NCBI GenBank assembly: GCA_900771065.1
Contig: CAAGMP010000235.1
Span: 1-5,570, forward strand
DNA: 5,570 nt
DNA from: an uncultured Acinetobacter sp.
Lineage (GTDB): Bacteria > Pseudomonadota > Gammaproteobacteria > Pseudomonadales > Moraxellaceae
Direction: 5' to 3'
A program made the position numbers and the translations under genes. Below the pieces are notes generated by a model that saw only the letters and a program-made list of their open reading frames with translations, made no database searches and had not been told where the DNA came from. Positions within the stretch are counted from its first letter, which is position 1, and each line of letters opens with the position of its first letter. Below, one piece after another: positions 1 to 5,570 of this stretch.

Positions 1-40
1 CAATTACCATGACTTTTAGATTTTGGAATTTATCGTCCAC
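1..40 (-). CDS. pilG: Probable PilG, twitching-motility response regulator (N-terminal 13 codons only)
   Basis: Reading the minus strand from position 40 gives GTG-initiated MDDKFQNLKVMVI, and the frame runs off the left edge still open. The stretch LKVMVI matches the start of PilG as I know it from Pseudomonas (…GLKVMVIDDSKTIRR…), where it is the first beta strand of a CheY-like receiver domain, just before the acidic pair that binds Mg2+. PilG is a response regulator of the Pil-Chp chemosensory system and controls type IV pilus extension and twitching. The GTG at 38-40 is chosen because a G-rich stretch (GGCGGGGG) sits about 6 bases upstream as a possible ribosome site. The frame is closed upstream by an in-frame TAG around 93-95, with no ATG between. 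The only other in-frame start, ATG at codon 11, would remove the first strand. Only 13 residues are visible, so another receiver-domain protein cannot be fully excluded. Confidence 0.72.
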   Translation of the reverse strand, partial: MDDKFQNLKVMVI

Positions 41-324
41 AACTGCCCCCGCCTTTTTCGTACAAGCACTTTCACAATTGAAATTTTGGTAGATCTATAC
101 TGTGCTTTTTTAACATATCTTCAGTAAAAATGACAGTAAATAGAACTCACAGAAAATAACATTTTGCATACAAAAATAACAACTTGATCACACTTTTTAC
201 GTCATTGCTATTTTTTTTAACAAATTTTTTTATTTTATTGAATTTTCATCTAAAATAGCACAACAGGTACTTCCTGCGTTTACAAGTATAAATATTTTTT
301 TGATTTTGGGGAACTTTATTTACG
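41..324. other. AT-rich divergent intergenic region with T-tracts
   Basis: This 284-base region separates the leftward pilG fragment from the rightward gene at 325, so it should hold promoters for both. It contains runs of T at 194-198, 211-218, 225-231, 233-236, 243-246 and 295-301, several spaced by roughly one helical turn, as expected for curved DNA, an UP element or a nucleoid-protein site. A TAAAAT at 251-256 and a TATAAA at 287-292 are possible -10 boxes for the rightward gene, but neither has a convincing -35. CAGG (264-267) and CCTG (273-276) could form only a four-base-pair hairpin. No open frame of meaningful length, tRNA or strong terminator was seen. Confidence 0.6.
112..140 (-). 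promoter_or_regulatory. Weak candidate sigma70 promoter for pilG
   Basis: On the minus strand, TTTACT (135-140, -35, four of six matches to consensus) is followed after 17 bases by TATGTT (112-117, -10, four of six). Transcription would start near 105, about 65 bases before the GTG at 40. The region is so AT-rich that such partial matches arise by chance, so this is only a candidate. Confidence 0.25.
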
Positions 325-963
325 ATGAAATCTGTACAAAATATCATTCAAGTTTCAAAAATTTCCCTAAAGCAAATCGGTTATCTTTTTCTTCTTGTAC
401 CGCAAAGTCAGTTTATTTTTGCGTATCAACAACAGCCCAAACCGAGTTACTATCGATATTATGATCAACGAGGCATTGAAAATATTAGTACGCAAGTCAC
501 GCCAAATCATATTCGACATGGTTATGATGCCTTAGATCGAAACATGCAAGTGATTGAACGAAAAAAAGCATACAACGTAGAAAAAGACCTGAAACAATCG
601 GCACAACGTAAAAATGATTCCGAACAACAACAAAACGATTTGCGCCTAAAAAGAGCCTATACAAGTAGCTCGGTTGCAATTAATAAGCGCAACTCAACAT
701 TGGCGGAAATTAACAAACAAATTCAGTTTCAAACTGAACAACTCAACACGTTCTTAAATGACCGTGTCAAATTTAAACAAAAAGCCGATGAGTACAAAAG
801 AACAGGTAAACCTGTTCCAGAAAGTTTACAAAACAACTTAAATTTCAATGCCAGCCAAATTGAAAAAATGAAAACGAATATTAATCAACTTAAAAAACGA
901 CATAATGATACACAAAAAGAATATGATTATATCGTTGAGCGCTTACAAAAAATGGAAAGATAA
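325..963 (+). CDS. Putative exported coiled-coil protein with DUF4124-like segment, function unknown
   Basis: I do not recognise a named function. The 212-residue product starts with a signal-like segment: basic residues (K2, K12, K16), a hydrophobic run at about 18-33 (IGYLFLLVPQSQFIFA) and possible cleavage after A33. The run is broken by P26, Q27 and Q29, so the signal is not textbook. Residues about 42-60 (YYRYYDQRGIENISTQVTP) resemble the DUF4124 pattern: an aromatic-rich strand, then D-x-x-G, then a strand leading to TP. From about 72 to the end the chain is highly charged and Q/N/K-rich, without cysteines. It is predicted helical in two segments broken by TGKPVPES (160-167), so a helical hairpin or coiled coil is likely. 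A periplasmic role is inferred. ATG 325 is the only start that keeps the signal; GGGGAA at 308-313 is a rather distant ribosome site (11 bases). It diverges from pilG and precedes proS by 71 bases, but proS appears to have its own promoter. Confidence 0.82.
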   Translation: MKSVQNIIQVSKISLKQIGYLFLLVPQSQFIFAYQQQPKPSYYRYYDQRGIENISTQVTPNHIRHGYDALDRNMQVIERKKAYNVEKDLKQSAQRKNDSEQQQNDLRLKRAYTSSSVAINKRNSTLAEINKQIQFQTEQLNTFLNDRVKFKQKADEYKRTGKPVPESLQNNLNFNASQIEKMKTNINQLKKRHNDTQKEYDYIVERLQKMER

Positions 964-965
964 AA

Positions 966-992
966 TTGCAAATTTTATTTTTACTGTATAAT
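966..992 (+). promoter_or_regulatory. Probable sigma70 promoter of proS
   Basis: A perfect TATAAT lies at 987-992, starting 24 bases after the stop codon of the upstream gene. TTGCAA at 966-971 is a partial -35 (four of six), but the spacing of 15 bases is short, so the strength rests mainly on the -10. The predicted start near 999 gives a leader of about 36 bases before proS, with no room for a T-box or attenuator. The leader ends with AGGA (1023-1026), eight bases before the ATG, a good ribosome site. Confidence 0.55.
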
Positions 993-1034
993 TGAAGACT
1001 TTAATATTGTTAAATTCTTTTTAGGACAATTTCC

Positions 1035-2753
1035 ATGCGCGCGAGTCGCTTTTTATTTGCAACACTTAGAGAAACGCCAAACGATGCCGAAGTGATTTCA
1101 CATCAGCTAATGCTTCGTGCAGGAATGATTCGTAAATTAGCATCGGGTTTATATTCTTGGTTGCCAATGGGTGTGCGCGTACTGAACAAAGTTGAAGCGA
1201 TTATCCGTGAAGAAATGAATCGTGCAGGTGCATTAGAAACCTTTATGCCTGTAACCCAACCTGCTGCTTTATGGGAAGAATCGGGTCGTTATGTACAATA
1301 TGGTCCAGAATTATTGCGTTTTAAAGATCGTCATCATAACGATTTTGTACTTGGTCCAACGCATGAAGAAGTCATTACCGATTTAGCACGTAATGAATTA
1401 AAAAGCTATAAACAATTGCCAATCAATTTTTATCAAATTCAAACAAAATTCCGCGACGAAATTCGCCCACGTTTTGGGGTGATGCGTTCACGCGAATTTA
1501 TCATGAAAGATGCTTATTCTTTCCATGCCGACCAAGCTTCTTTACAAGAAACGTATGACATTATGTACGACACTTATTGTCGTATTTTTACTCGTTTAGG
1601 CTTAGATTTCCGCCCTGTACAAGCAGATACAGGTTCAATTGGTGGTTCGGATTCACATGAGTTCCATGTGCTTGCATCAAGTGGTGAAGATGATATCGCA
1701 TTTTCAACTGAATCAGATTATGCAGCCAATGTCGAAATGGCAGAAGCGATTTTAGTGGGCGAGCGTGCTGCACCAACTCAAACTCTACAACTGGTTGAAA
1801 CACCAAAACAAAAAACAATTGAAGAACTATGTGGTTTTTTAAAGATTGATGCCAAACAGACTGTCAAAGCCTTATTGGTTCAAGGTGTAGCTCAAGAAGA
1901 AGGTCAAACCGCTCCACTTGTGGCATTGTTTTTACGTGGCGATCATGAACTAAATGAAATTAAAGCAGAAAAACATCCTTTAATTGCTGCACCATTAGCT
2001 TTTGCAACTGAAGCACAAATTGCAGAATTAGGCTTGACGGCAGGTTTTGTTGGTCCACAAGGTTTAGTTGAAAAAGGTATAACCGTCATTGTTGACCGTG
2101 CTGCATCCGTTTTATCTGATTTCGTAACTGGCGCAAACCAAGCAGATCATCATGCAACAGGTGTGAACTGGGAACGTGATGCACAATTAACTGAAGTATA
2201 TGACTTACGTAATGTTGTTGAAGGTGATCCATCTCCAGATGGTCAAGGTACACTACAAATTAAACGTGGTATTGAAGTTGGTCATATTTTCCAACTCGGT
2301 CAAAAATATTCAGCTGCTTTAGGCTGTAAAGTGCTTGGTGAAGATGGTAAACCATTTGTCGTGACCATGGGCTGTTATGGTATTGGGGTAACTCGCGTAG
2401 TTGCTTCAGCAATTGAACAAAACTTTGATGAAAAAGGCATTATTTGGCCAATGGTAATTGCACCTTTTGAAATTGCAATTGTGCCAATGAATGCGCACAA
2501 ATCACCACGTACTTTAGAAGCGGCTGAAGCACTTTATGCGGAATTGCAAGCGGCAGGTTTTGATGTCTTGTTAGATGATCGTAATGAACGCCCGGGCGTT
2601 AAATTCTCTGATCTTGAATTAACAGGTATTCCACACCGTATTGTAATTGGTGAAAAAGGTTTAGACGCGGGCACTTTTGAATACAAAGGTCGTCGTGATG
2701 CCGAATCAATTAATCTAACAAAAGATGAACTGTTGGCAAAATTAGGATCATAA
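1035..2753 (+). CDS. proS: Prolyl-tRNA synthetase (bacterial type, with editing insertion domain)
   Basis: This class II aminoacyl-tRNA synthetase charges tRNA-Pro with proline in the cytoplasm. The 572-residue length matches the usual bacterial form (E. coli also 572). Motif 1 lies around 38-75 (GLYSWLPMG then a long helix). The TxE loop is GPTHEE at 107-112, motif 2 is FRDEIRPRFGVMRSREF at 139-155, and motif 3 is GCYGIGVTRVV at 446-456. The insertion (INS) domain that hydrolyses mischarged Ala-tRNA-Pro spans about 224-407. K278 in TVKALLV corresponds to the conserved INS lysine (K279 in E. coli). The anticodon-binding domain occupies about 475-572. The ATG at 1035 gives the family's typical MRxSxxL start and follows AGGA by eight bases. 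The gene stands alone between its own candidate promoter and a strong terminator and converges with dcd. No missing residue or frameshift was seen. Confidence 0.98.
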   Translation: MRASRFLFATLRETPNDAEVISHQLMLRAGMIRKLASGLYSWLPMGVRVLNKVEAIIREEMNRAGALETFMPVTQPAALWEESGRYVQYGPELLRFKDRHHNDFVLGPTHEEVITDLARNELKSYKQLPINFYQIQTKFRDEIRPRFGVMRSREFIMKDAYSFHADQASLQETYDIMYDTYCRIFTRLGLDFRPVQADTGSIGGSDSHEFHVLASSGEDDIAFSTESDYAANVEMAEAILVGERAAPTQTLQLVETPKQKTIEELCGFLKIDAKQTVKALLVQGVAQEEGQTAPLVALFLRGDHELNEIKAEKHPLIAAPLAFATEAQIAELGLTAGFVGPQGLVEKGITVIVDRAASVLSDFVTGANQADHHATGVNWERDAQLTEVYDLRNVVEGDPSPDGQGTLQIKRGIEVGHIFQLGQKYSAALGCKVLGEDGKPFVVTMGCYGIGVTRVVASAIEQNFDEKGIIWPMVIAPFEIAIVPMNAHKSPRTLEAAEALYAELQAAGFDVLLDDRNERPGVKFSDLELTGIPHRIVIGEKGLDAGTFEYKGRRDAESINLTKDELLAKLGS

Positions 2754-2758
2754 TCAAG

Positions 2759-2789
2759 AAAAAATCCCGCATTCATTGCGGGATTTTTT
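2759..2789. terminator. Bidirectional intrinsic terminator between proS and dcd
   Basis: AAAAAATCCCGC (2759-2770), a seven-base loop ATTCATT, and GCGGGATTTTTT (2778-2789) form a 12-base-pair stem. Its core is the GC-rich CCCGC/GCGGG, flanked by A and T runs. The T run ends rightward transcripts of proS. The A run on the left acts as the U-tract for leftward transcripts of dcd. The right arm ends on the last base of the dcd stop codon (2789-2791), so one hairpin serves both convergent genes. Confidence 0.93.
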
Positions 2790-3358
2790 TATGCTTTAGG
2801 TAAAGTCACACCTGTTTGACCTTGGTATTTTCCACCTCGATCTTTGTACGAAGTTTCACACACTTCATCCGATTCAAAAAACAGCATTTGCGCTACACCT
2901 TCACCTGCATAAATATAGGCTGGTAAATTGGTTGTATTGGAAAATTCTAAAGTCACATGACCTTCCCACTCAGGTTCAAGTGGCGTCACATTCACAATAA
3001 TACCGCAACGTGCATAAGTCGACTTACCCAAACATACCGTTAATACGTTGCGTGGAATACGAAAATATTCAACCGTACGCGCTAAAGCAAATGAGTTTGG
3101 TGGAATAATACAAACATCTGCTTCAATATCAACAAAACATTTATCATCAAAGTTTTTTGGATCAACAATTGCGGAATGAACGTTTGTAAAAACTTTAAAT
3201 TCTCGTGCGCAACGCACATCATAACCGTAACTTGATACGCCATAAGAAATCAATTTTTGACCGTTTTCATCTAAACGGACTTGATTTTCGACATAGGGTT
3301 CAATCATGCCGTGTTTTTCGCTCATTTCGCGAATCCAACGATCAGACTTAATTGCCAT
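2789..3358 (-). CDS. dcd: dCTP deaminase
   Basis: This 189-residue enzyme deaminates dCTP to dUTP plus ammonia in the cytoplasm, supplying dUTPase and hence dTMP synthesis. It belongs to the trimeric dUTPase/Dcd superfamily (E. coli Dcd has 193 residues). The signature block is GKSTYARCGIIVNVT at 111-125 with S113 and R117, then the catalytic glutamate E138 in HVTLEFSNTT (134-143), the same position as E. coli Glu138. GEGVAQMLFF (152-161) is the usual GQGxxQxxF-type element. The C-terminal GGKYQGQTG (175-183) closes over the triphosphate. A bifunctional deaminase/dUTPase cannot be excluded by eye, but this length and lineage favour the monofunctional enzyme. ATG at 3358 follows GGAA (complement of 3365-3368) at about 6 bases. 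It lies 76 bases after mrp on the same strand with no terminator seen between, so co-transcription is likely. Its stop touches the shared terminator. Confidence 0.96.
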   Translation of the reverse strand: MAIKSDRWIREMSEKHGMIEPYVENQVRLDENGQKLISYGVSSYGYDVRCAREFKVFTNVHSAIVDPKNFDDKCFVDIEADVCIIPPNSFALARTVEYFRIPRNVLTVCLGKSTYARCGIIVNVTPLEPEWEGHVTLEFSNTTNLPAYIYAGEGVAQMLFFESDEVCETSYKDRGGKYQGQTGVTLPKA

Positions 3359-3434
3359 TTACTTTTCCAAAATCTTGCAATACTGCACGGTACTTTAACT
3401 GAAATTCGGCTTAAATTAAACCTACCCTTTTGAT

Positions 3435-4628
3435 TTAAAAAATACGACTTTTATCTTTTGCTGCCAAATCAAGTGATTTCAATAATTTCTGTGCAATTTC
3501 CATATAATTGTCAGCAGCAACATCTTGAGCAATCACCGATGGATGACCTCGGTCAGCATTTTCACGAATGCTCACATTTAAAGGCAAACGTCCCAACAAA
3601 GGAATATCGTATTGTTGTGAAATTTGATCGCCACCACCTTGTCCAAAAATCTGCTCCTCAAAACCACAGTTTGAACAAACGTGTGTTGACATATTTTCAA
3701 CTACACCCATGACAGGAATTTGTACTTTATTAAATAATTCAATCCCTTTAATTGCATCGAGTAAAGCTACATTTTGCGGTGTAGTAACAATAATTGCCCC
3801 TGTCACAGGAATACGTTGTGCTAAAGTCAATTGAATGTCGCCCGTACCCGGTGGCATATCAATCATTAACACATCTAAATCGGGCCATAAAGTTTGGTTA
3901 AAAAGTTGCATTAACGCCCCTGTTGCTTTTGGTCCGCGCCAAGCAACAGGCGTATTATGATCACCTGTTAAATGTCCAATTGACAAAACAGCCATACCAT
4001 ATGCTTCCAATGGCACAAATTGCTCTGCTTCAATTAACGGCGTCTGCCCTGCATTTCCCAACATAGTTGGAATACTTGGACCATAAATATCGGCATCTAA
4101 AACACCCACTTTAAGTCCTAATTTTTGTAAGGCAAGTGCCAAATTGACCGTCGTAGTTGATTTTCCGACACCGCCTTTACCTGAAGAAACTAAAATCACA
4201 TTTTGAATACGTGGGTGTTTAGGCACATCGCGTTGTTGTGGTGCCGCTTTTTGAATAGGTGGATTATTTGGATCAGGTTGTGCTGCATCGACCACAGGCG
4301 GTAATTTTTTTTCTGCATTCGAAGTTTCATTTTTAACATGCTTATGTTGTTTTTGTTGTACAACATGCATATTAAGTTCCTTAATCCCACATTTTTCCAA
4401 AGCATCTGCCAACTCATCATGAATTTGTTGTAAATGATCGATTTCATGTTCAAAAACATTCAACGTCAATTGTAAAACGTGTTCTTGAATTTGAATTTGA
4501 GTAATACGTTTTTGCAACGTTTCATTTGAATGAGGCAATACATAAGTTTGCAAGACCTGTTGGATTTCTTCCTCTTTAACTTCTTGTGCAGGTGCAAACA
4601 CCGATTTAAGCGAAGAAAACCATGACAT
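3435..4628 (-). CDS. mrp: Mrp/ApbC Fe-S cluster carrier P-loop ATPase
   Basis: This 397-residue cytoplasmic protein binds and delivers Fe-S clusters to target apoproteins in an ATP-dependent way (Mrp/NBP35 family, also called ApbC). The ATPase domain starts around 141. It has a deviant Walker A, SGKGGVGKST, at 149-158 with both lysines (K151, K156), a switch segment DADIYGPSIPTMLG at 178-191, and Walker B MIDMPPGTGD at 255-264. The cluster-binding CxxC pair is C318 and C321 (HVCSNCG). Residues about 18-92 occupy the place of the MIP18/DUF59 domain but lack its usual DPE-type signature. A Q/H/P-rich linker follows at about 91-138. ATG 4628 is preferred over an in-frame TTG at 4649, because GGAG sits six bases upstream of the ATG and inside the longer frame. 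It probably leads a two-gene operon with dcd and diverges from metG, an arrangement also known in E. coli (mrp-metG). Confidence 0.95.
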   Translation of the reverse strand: MSWFSSLKSVFAPAQEVKEEEIQQVLQTYVLPHSNETLQKRITQIQIQEHVLQLTLNVFEHEIDHLQQIHDELADALEKCGIKELNMHVVQQKQHKHVKNETSNAEKKLPPVVDAAQPDPNNPPIQKAAPQQRDVPKHPRIQNVILVSSGKGGVGKSTTTVNLALALQKLGLKVGVLDADIYGPSIPTMLGNAGQTPLIEAEQFVPLEAYGMAVLSIGHLTGDHNTPVAWRGPKATGALMQLFNQTLWPDLDVLMIDMPPGTGDIQLTLAQRIPVTGAIIVTTPQNVALLDAIKGIELFNKVQIPVMGVVENMSTHVCSNCGFEEQIFGQGGGDQISQQYDIPLLGRLPLNVSIRENADRGHPSVIAQDVAADNYMEIAQKLLKSLDLAAKDKSRIF

Positions 4629-4634
4629 AAATGA

Positions 4635-4638
4635 CTCC
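4635..4638 (-). promoter_or_regulatory. Ribosome binding site that fixes the mrp start
   Basis: On the minus strand, GGAG ends six bases before ATG 4628-4626 (TTTGGAGTCATTTATG). A longer in-frame reading from TTG 4649 would run through this site and has no comparable site of its own, so the ATG is the better start. Confidence 0.8.
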
Positions 4639-4665
4639 AAAGTCTGCAATAATATGAATTCCGAT

Positions 4666-4695
4666 AGTTTAACTAGAAATTCAAGAGAGAGTAAA
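4666..4695 (-). promoter_or_regulatory. Candidate promoter of mrp(-dcd)
   Basis: On the minus strand, TTTACT (4690-4695) and TAAACT (4666-4671) are separated by 18 bases, each matching four of six consensus bases. The predicted start near 4659 leaves a leader of about 31 bases before ATG 4628. The position is sensible but the match is modest. Confidence 0.3.
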
Positions 4696-4706
4696 TCATC
4701 CGCTTT

Positions 4707-4724
4707 ATTCTTTTTAAAAAGAAT
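4707..4724. repeat. Perfect 18-base AT-rich palindrome in the mrp-metG divergent region
   Basis: ATTCTTTTTAAAAAGAAT equals its own reverse complement. It lies about 79 bases upstream of the mrp ATG and 83 bases upstream of the metG GTG, close to the midpoint of the divergent region. It lies just upstream of the candidate mrp -35 and the candidate metG promoter. It could be a dimeric regulator site or a T5A5 structural element. With only two GC pairs and no loop it is not a terminator. Function is not shown by the sequence. Confidence 0.5.
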
Positions 4725-4744
4725 TGGTGATTCTATTGTGCATC

Positions 4745-4774
4745 GTCACAACTTCTAAGGTAAAATTCTGTAAT
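4745..4774 (+). promoter_or_regulatory. Weak candidate promoter of metG
   Basis: GTCACA (4745-4750, four of six) and TGTAAT (4769-4774, five of six) are 18 bases apart, with a start near 4781 and a leader of about 26 bases. TAAAAT at 4761-4766 is an alternative -10, but its nearest -35-like hexamer (TTGTGC, 4736-4741) is 19 bases away and poor. Confidence 0.3.
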
Positions 4775-4806
4775 CCAATCATTAATAGCTATAAGAGATT
4801 TTATCC

Positions 4807-5570
4807 GTGCGTAATATTTTAGTCACCAATGCCCTTCCATACGCCAATGGTCCAATTCATATGGGTCATTTACTCGGTTATATCCAAGCAGATATTTGGG
4901 TTCGTGCCATGCGTGCAATGGGTCATAATGTGACTTATGTTTGTGCGGATGATGCGCATGGTACGGCAATTATGCTCCGTGCTGAAGCAAATGGTATTAC
5001 ACCTGAACAACAAATTGCCAATGTGCAAAAAGAGCACATGCGTGATTTTGCTGGCTTTAAAGTTGATTTCGATCATTACGATTCAACCAACAGTGAAGAA
5101 AACAAAGCACGTTCTCAAGAAATTTATATTAAAAACCGTGAAGCAGGCAATATTGCCGTTCGTCCTGTAACGCAATTGTTTGACCCTGAAAAAGGCATGT
5201 TCTTGTCAGACCGTTTTATTAAAGGCACATGCCCGAAATGTAAAGCGGAAGATCAATACGGTGATTCATGTGAAGTCTGCGGCACAACATACAACGCCAC
5301 TGAATTATTAAACCCAAAATCGACTTTAAGTGGTGCGACTCCTGTAGAGAAATCTTCAGATCACTACTTCTTTAAATTACCGAACTTTGGTGAATATCTA
5401 CAAAAATGGACGCGTGACCAAGGTCGCCTACCTGTGTCAATTGCCAACAAGTTAGATGAATGGTTTGAAGCAGGTCTTTCTGATTGGGATATTTCGCGTG
5501 ATGCGCCTTATTTCGGCTTTGAAATTCCTGATGCACCAAACAAATACTTCTACGTTTGGGTGGATGCGCC
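4807..5570 (+). CDS. metG: Methionyl-tRNA synthetase (N-terminal part, cut by the window edge)
   Basis: This class I synthetase charges tRNA-Met, including initiator tRNA, with methionine. The window holds 254 full codons of an expected total of nearly 700. The ATP-binding HIGH-type motif appears as HMGH at 18-21 after ALPYANGPI, followed by YVCADDAHGT at 44-53. The zinc knuckle of the CP domain has four cysteines, C142, C145, C155 and C158 (CPKC and CEVC), of the E. coli type. WFEAGLSDWDISRDAPYFG and the final YFYVWVDA are characteristic of the active site. KMSKS and the anticodon domain lie beyond the right edge. The start is GTG: an in-frame TAA at 4792-4794 closes the frame upstream and no ATG lies between. 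AAGAG at 4793-4797 is the ribosome site, nine bases before the GTG. It diverges from mrp. No defect is seen in the visible part. Confidence 0.97.
   Translation, partial: MRNILVTNALPYANGPIHMGHLLGYIQADIWVRAMRAMGHNVTYVCADDAHGTAIMLRAEANGITPEQQIANVQKEHMRDFAGFKVDFDHYDSTNSEENKARSQEIYIKNREAGNIAVRPVTQLFDPEKGMFLSDRFIKGTCPKCKAEDQYGDSCEVCGTTYNATELLNPKSTLSGATPVEKSSDHYFFKLPNFGEYLQKWTRDQGRLPVSIANKLDEWFEAGLSDWDISRDAPYFGFEIPDAPNKYFYVWVDA

Noticed and set aside
130..159. Nine-codon ATG frame in the left intergenic region
   Set aside because: Too short, with no ribosome site and no recognisable peptide.
287..292. TATAAA as the -10 of the gene at 325
   Set aside because: No acceptable -35 hexamer at 16-18 bases upstream. 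It is listed only as a possibility within the intergenic entry.
961..982. AT-only inverted repeat (TAAAATT, loop GCA, AATTTTA) followed by T residues, as a terminator for the gene at 325-963
   Set aside because: The stem has no GC pairs and a three-base loop, so it would be too weak. It also overlaps the proS promoter region.
3359..3434. Separate promoter or terminator between mrp and dcd
   Set aside because: Only weak AT-rich hexamers and a five-base-pair hairpin without a T run are visible. Co-transcription is the simpler reading.
4870..5170. Overlapping open frames on both strands inside metG, and similar ones inside proS, mrp and the gene at 325
   Set aside because: They lie wholly within strongly recognised genes, have no sensible ribosome sites and encode low-complexity, unrecognisable peptides. 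They are shadows of the real frames.
1..5570. Mobile element, CRISPR, defence or toxin-antitoxin system
   Set aside because: No transposase, direct-repeat array, terminal inverted repeats, integrase or small paired genes were seen. The genes are core housekeeping genes in expected order.

Overview
The window looks like a stretch of chromosome from an Acinetobacter-type gammaproteobacterium (Moraxellaceae). The reasons are the low GC content, the A/T-ending codons, the Pseudomonas-like PilG N-terminus at the left edge, and the gene order metG / mrp(apbC)-dcd, which I recall as conserved in Pseudomonas and Acinetobacter. Genus is inferred from gene content and protein character, not from a database search. 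Apart from one protein of unknown function, the genes are core housekeeping genes. I see no mobile element, CRISPR array, RNA gene, toxin-antitoxin pair or defence system.

Layout, left to right. Positions 1-40 (minus strand) hold the first 13 codons of what is very probably pilG, the response regulator of the type IV pilus chemosensory system. It leaves the window at the left edge. Positions 41-324 are an AT-rich divergent intergenic region with several T-tracts. Positions 325-963 (plus) encode a 212-residue putatively exported protein: signal-like N-terminus, a short DUF4124-like segment, then a long charged helical region. Function unknown. A good sigma70-type -10 box lies just after its stop codon, before proS (1035-2753, plus), a full-length bacterial prolyl-tRNA synthetase.

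proS converges on dcd (2789-3358, minus), and a strong hairpin with A and T flanks in the 35-base gap serves as a bidirectional terminator. dcd (dCTP deaminase) follows mrp/apbC (minus, best start at 4628, giving 3435-4628) by 76 bases on the same strand, so the two are probably co-transcribed. mrp encodes an Fe-S cluster carrier P-loop ATPase. It diverges from metG (4807 to beyond 5570, plus), the methionyl-tRNA synthetase, cut by the right edge before its KMSKS region. The mrp-metG divergent region carries a perfect 18-base AT-rich palindrome.

Functionally the window combines translation (two aminoacyl-tRNA synthetases), pyrimidine deoxynucleotide synthesis (dcd feeds dUTP to dUTPase and on to dTMP) and Fe-S protein maturation (mrp). 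A surface-motility regulator and an envelope protein of unknown role lie at the left end. The points most worth a second look are the uncharacterised exported protein, the divergent N-terminal domain of Mrp, the start-codon choice of mrp, the intergenic palindrome, and the edge pilG fragment.
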